Of a stretch of DNA of 64,000 nt, positions 63,639 to 64,000 are shown one piece after another. The position numbers and the translations under genes were made by a program. Source of the stretch: an uncultured Chloroflexota bacterium (GTDB taxonomy: Bacteria > Chloroflexota > UBA11872); NCBI GenBank assembly GCA_958296175.1, contig OY282448.1, forward strand, positions 1,155,899 to 1,219,898, given 5' to 3'. Positions within the stretch are counted from its first letter, which is position 1; each line of letters starts with the position of its first letter. The notes under the pieces are model-generated. The model had not been told where the DNA came from. It worked only from the letters and a program-made list of their open reading frames with translations, and did not search any database.

Positions 63639-64000
63639 ATGACGGACGCAAGCGTCCCGCCCGCGCCTGGGCGCGAGCTGACAATTGCGCTGGACGTGAT
63701 GGGCGGCGATCGGGCGCCCGACGCGATCGTGAGCGGCGCCATCCGCTGGGCGCGCACCGCGGGCCGCCGCGCCCTGCTGGTGGGCGACCCGGACGTCATC
63801 CGCCGCCTGCTCGCCAGCGGCGGCGAAGACCCGGCCGCCTGGCGCATCGAGCCGGCCCCCGACGTGATTGGCATGGGCGAGCATCCCGTGCAGGCCATCC
63901 GCGCCGCGCCCGACGCCTCCATCTGCCGCTGCGCCCAGCTGGTCAAGGCCGGCGACGCGCACGCCCTGGTGTCGATGGGCAACACCGGCGCCGCGCTGGC
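63639..64000 (+). CDS. plsX: Phosphate acyltransferase PlsX (truncated by window end)
   Basis: The frame from ATG 63639 stays open to the window edge and gives the first 120 residues. These contain LTIALDVMGGDRAPDAIVSG, ALLVGDPDVIRRLL, PDVIGMGEHPVQAIR and HALVSMGNTGAALA, which match the N-terminal half of PlsX. The enzyme makes acyl phosphate from acyl-ACP for phospholipid synthesis. It lies 70 bases downstream of gyrB on the same strand. Confidence 0.9.
   Translation, partial: MTDASVPPAPGRELTIALDVMGGDRAPDAIVSGAIRWARTAGRRALLVGDPDVIRRLLASGGEDPAAWRIEPAPDVIGMGEHPVQAIRAAPDASICRCAQLVKAGDAHALVSMGNTGAAL

Overview
This is a 64 kb chromosomal window of very GC-rich DNA (roughly 70% by eye) with dense, mostly housekeeping and catabolic gene content. 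No rRNA, tRNA, CRISPR array, transposase or complete prophage was seen. Many genes start with GTG or TTG, and several transcription units look leaderless. The mix suggests a marine or sponge-associated member of the Chloroflexota (SAR202 or Caldilinea-like): GH29 fucosidases, an acetylxylan-esterase-like hydrolase, a PhyH dioxygenase, an MpaB oxygenase, several short-chain dehydrogenases, a K+-independent H+-pyrophosphatase and a TatB-like fusion. That assignment is inference from gene content, with no marker-gene tree behind it.

Layout. 0.4-3.6 kb (+): a D-malate/tartrate-type dehydrogenase, a TatB-like fusion protein and a lipoprotein. 3.8-6.4 kb (-): amidohydrolase, Rieske protein and a CinA-like/nucleotidyltransferase fusion in one unit. 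6.5-14.6 kb (-): murD, obg, thrS, an SDR, surE and an M32 carboxypeptidase. 14.8-15.5 kb (+): a short promoter-terminator unit (candidate small RNA or leaderless micro-ORF), then an orphan integrase-like core-binding domain. 15.5-17.8 kb: hairpin repeats, a GT2 glycosyltransferase and a lone sugar ABC permease. 18.2-22.1 kb (+): a tightly overlapping four-gene lipid-modification operon (DUF1295, CFA-synthase-like methyltransferase, FAD oxidoreductase, DUF1365). 22.3-26.1 kb: GH29 fucosidase, betaine-type binding lipoprotein, CE7 esterase.

26.1-34.9 kb is the most accessory part. An MpaB-type oxygenase and a sulfotransferase, translationally coupled, lie between an intact DUF1801 gene and a broken partial copy of it. 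They are followed by three tandem mini-genes for related single-pass membrane proteins joined by TAATG overlaps, an SDR, a membrane GT2, a lower-GC orphan DNA methyltransferase and a lipoprotein-type isoaspartate methyltransferase. 34.7-48.5 kb: an aminopropyltransferase-like membrane protein, a second (frameshifted) GH29 gene, YdeI-like protein, HigBA toxin-antitoxin, NYN nuclease, MgtE, VOC protein, SDR, PhyH dioxygenase, fumarase/aspartase and MidA-type methyltransferase preceded by two zinc-ribbon genes.

48.8-64 kb is core metabolism. The arginine operon argC-argJ-argB-argD-argH (-) runs into a GT2 gene, and uppP, hppA and hisC follow on the same strand. An M29 aminopeptidase, gyrB and a truncated plsX are on the + strand. 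argJ makes the acetyl cycle self-sufficient from glutamate up to the missing argF/argG steps; argH completes the final reaction.

The most unusual items are the three-gene mini-protein array, the TatB-like protein with a C-terminal cysteine-containing domain, the micro-transcription unit at 14.8 kb, the oxygenase-sulfotransferase module between duplicated sequences, and a repeated ribosome-site/start-codon motif before the PhyH gene.
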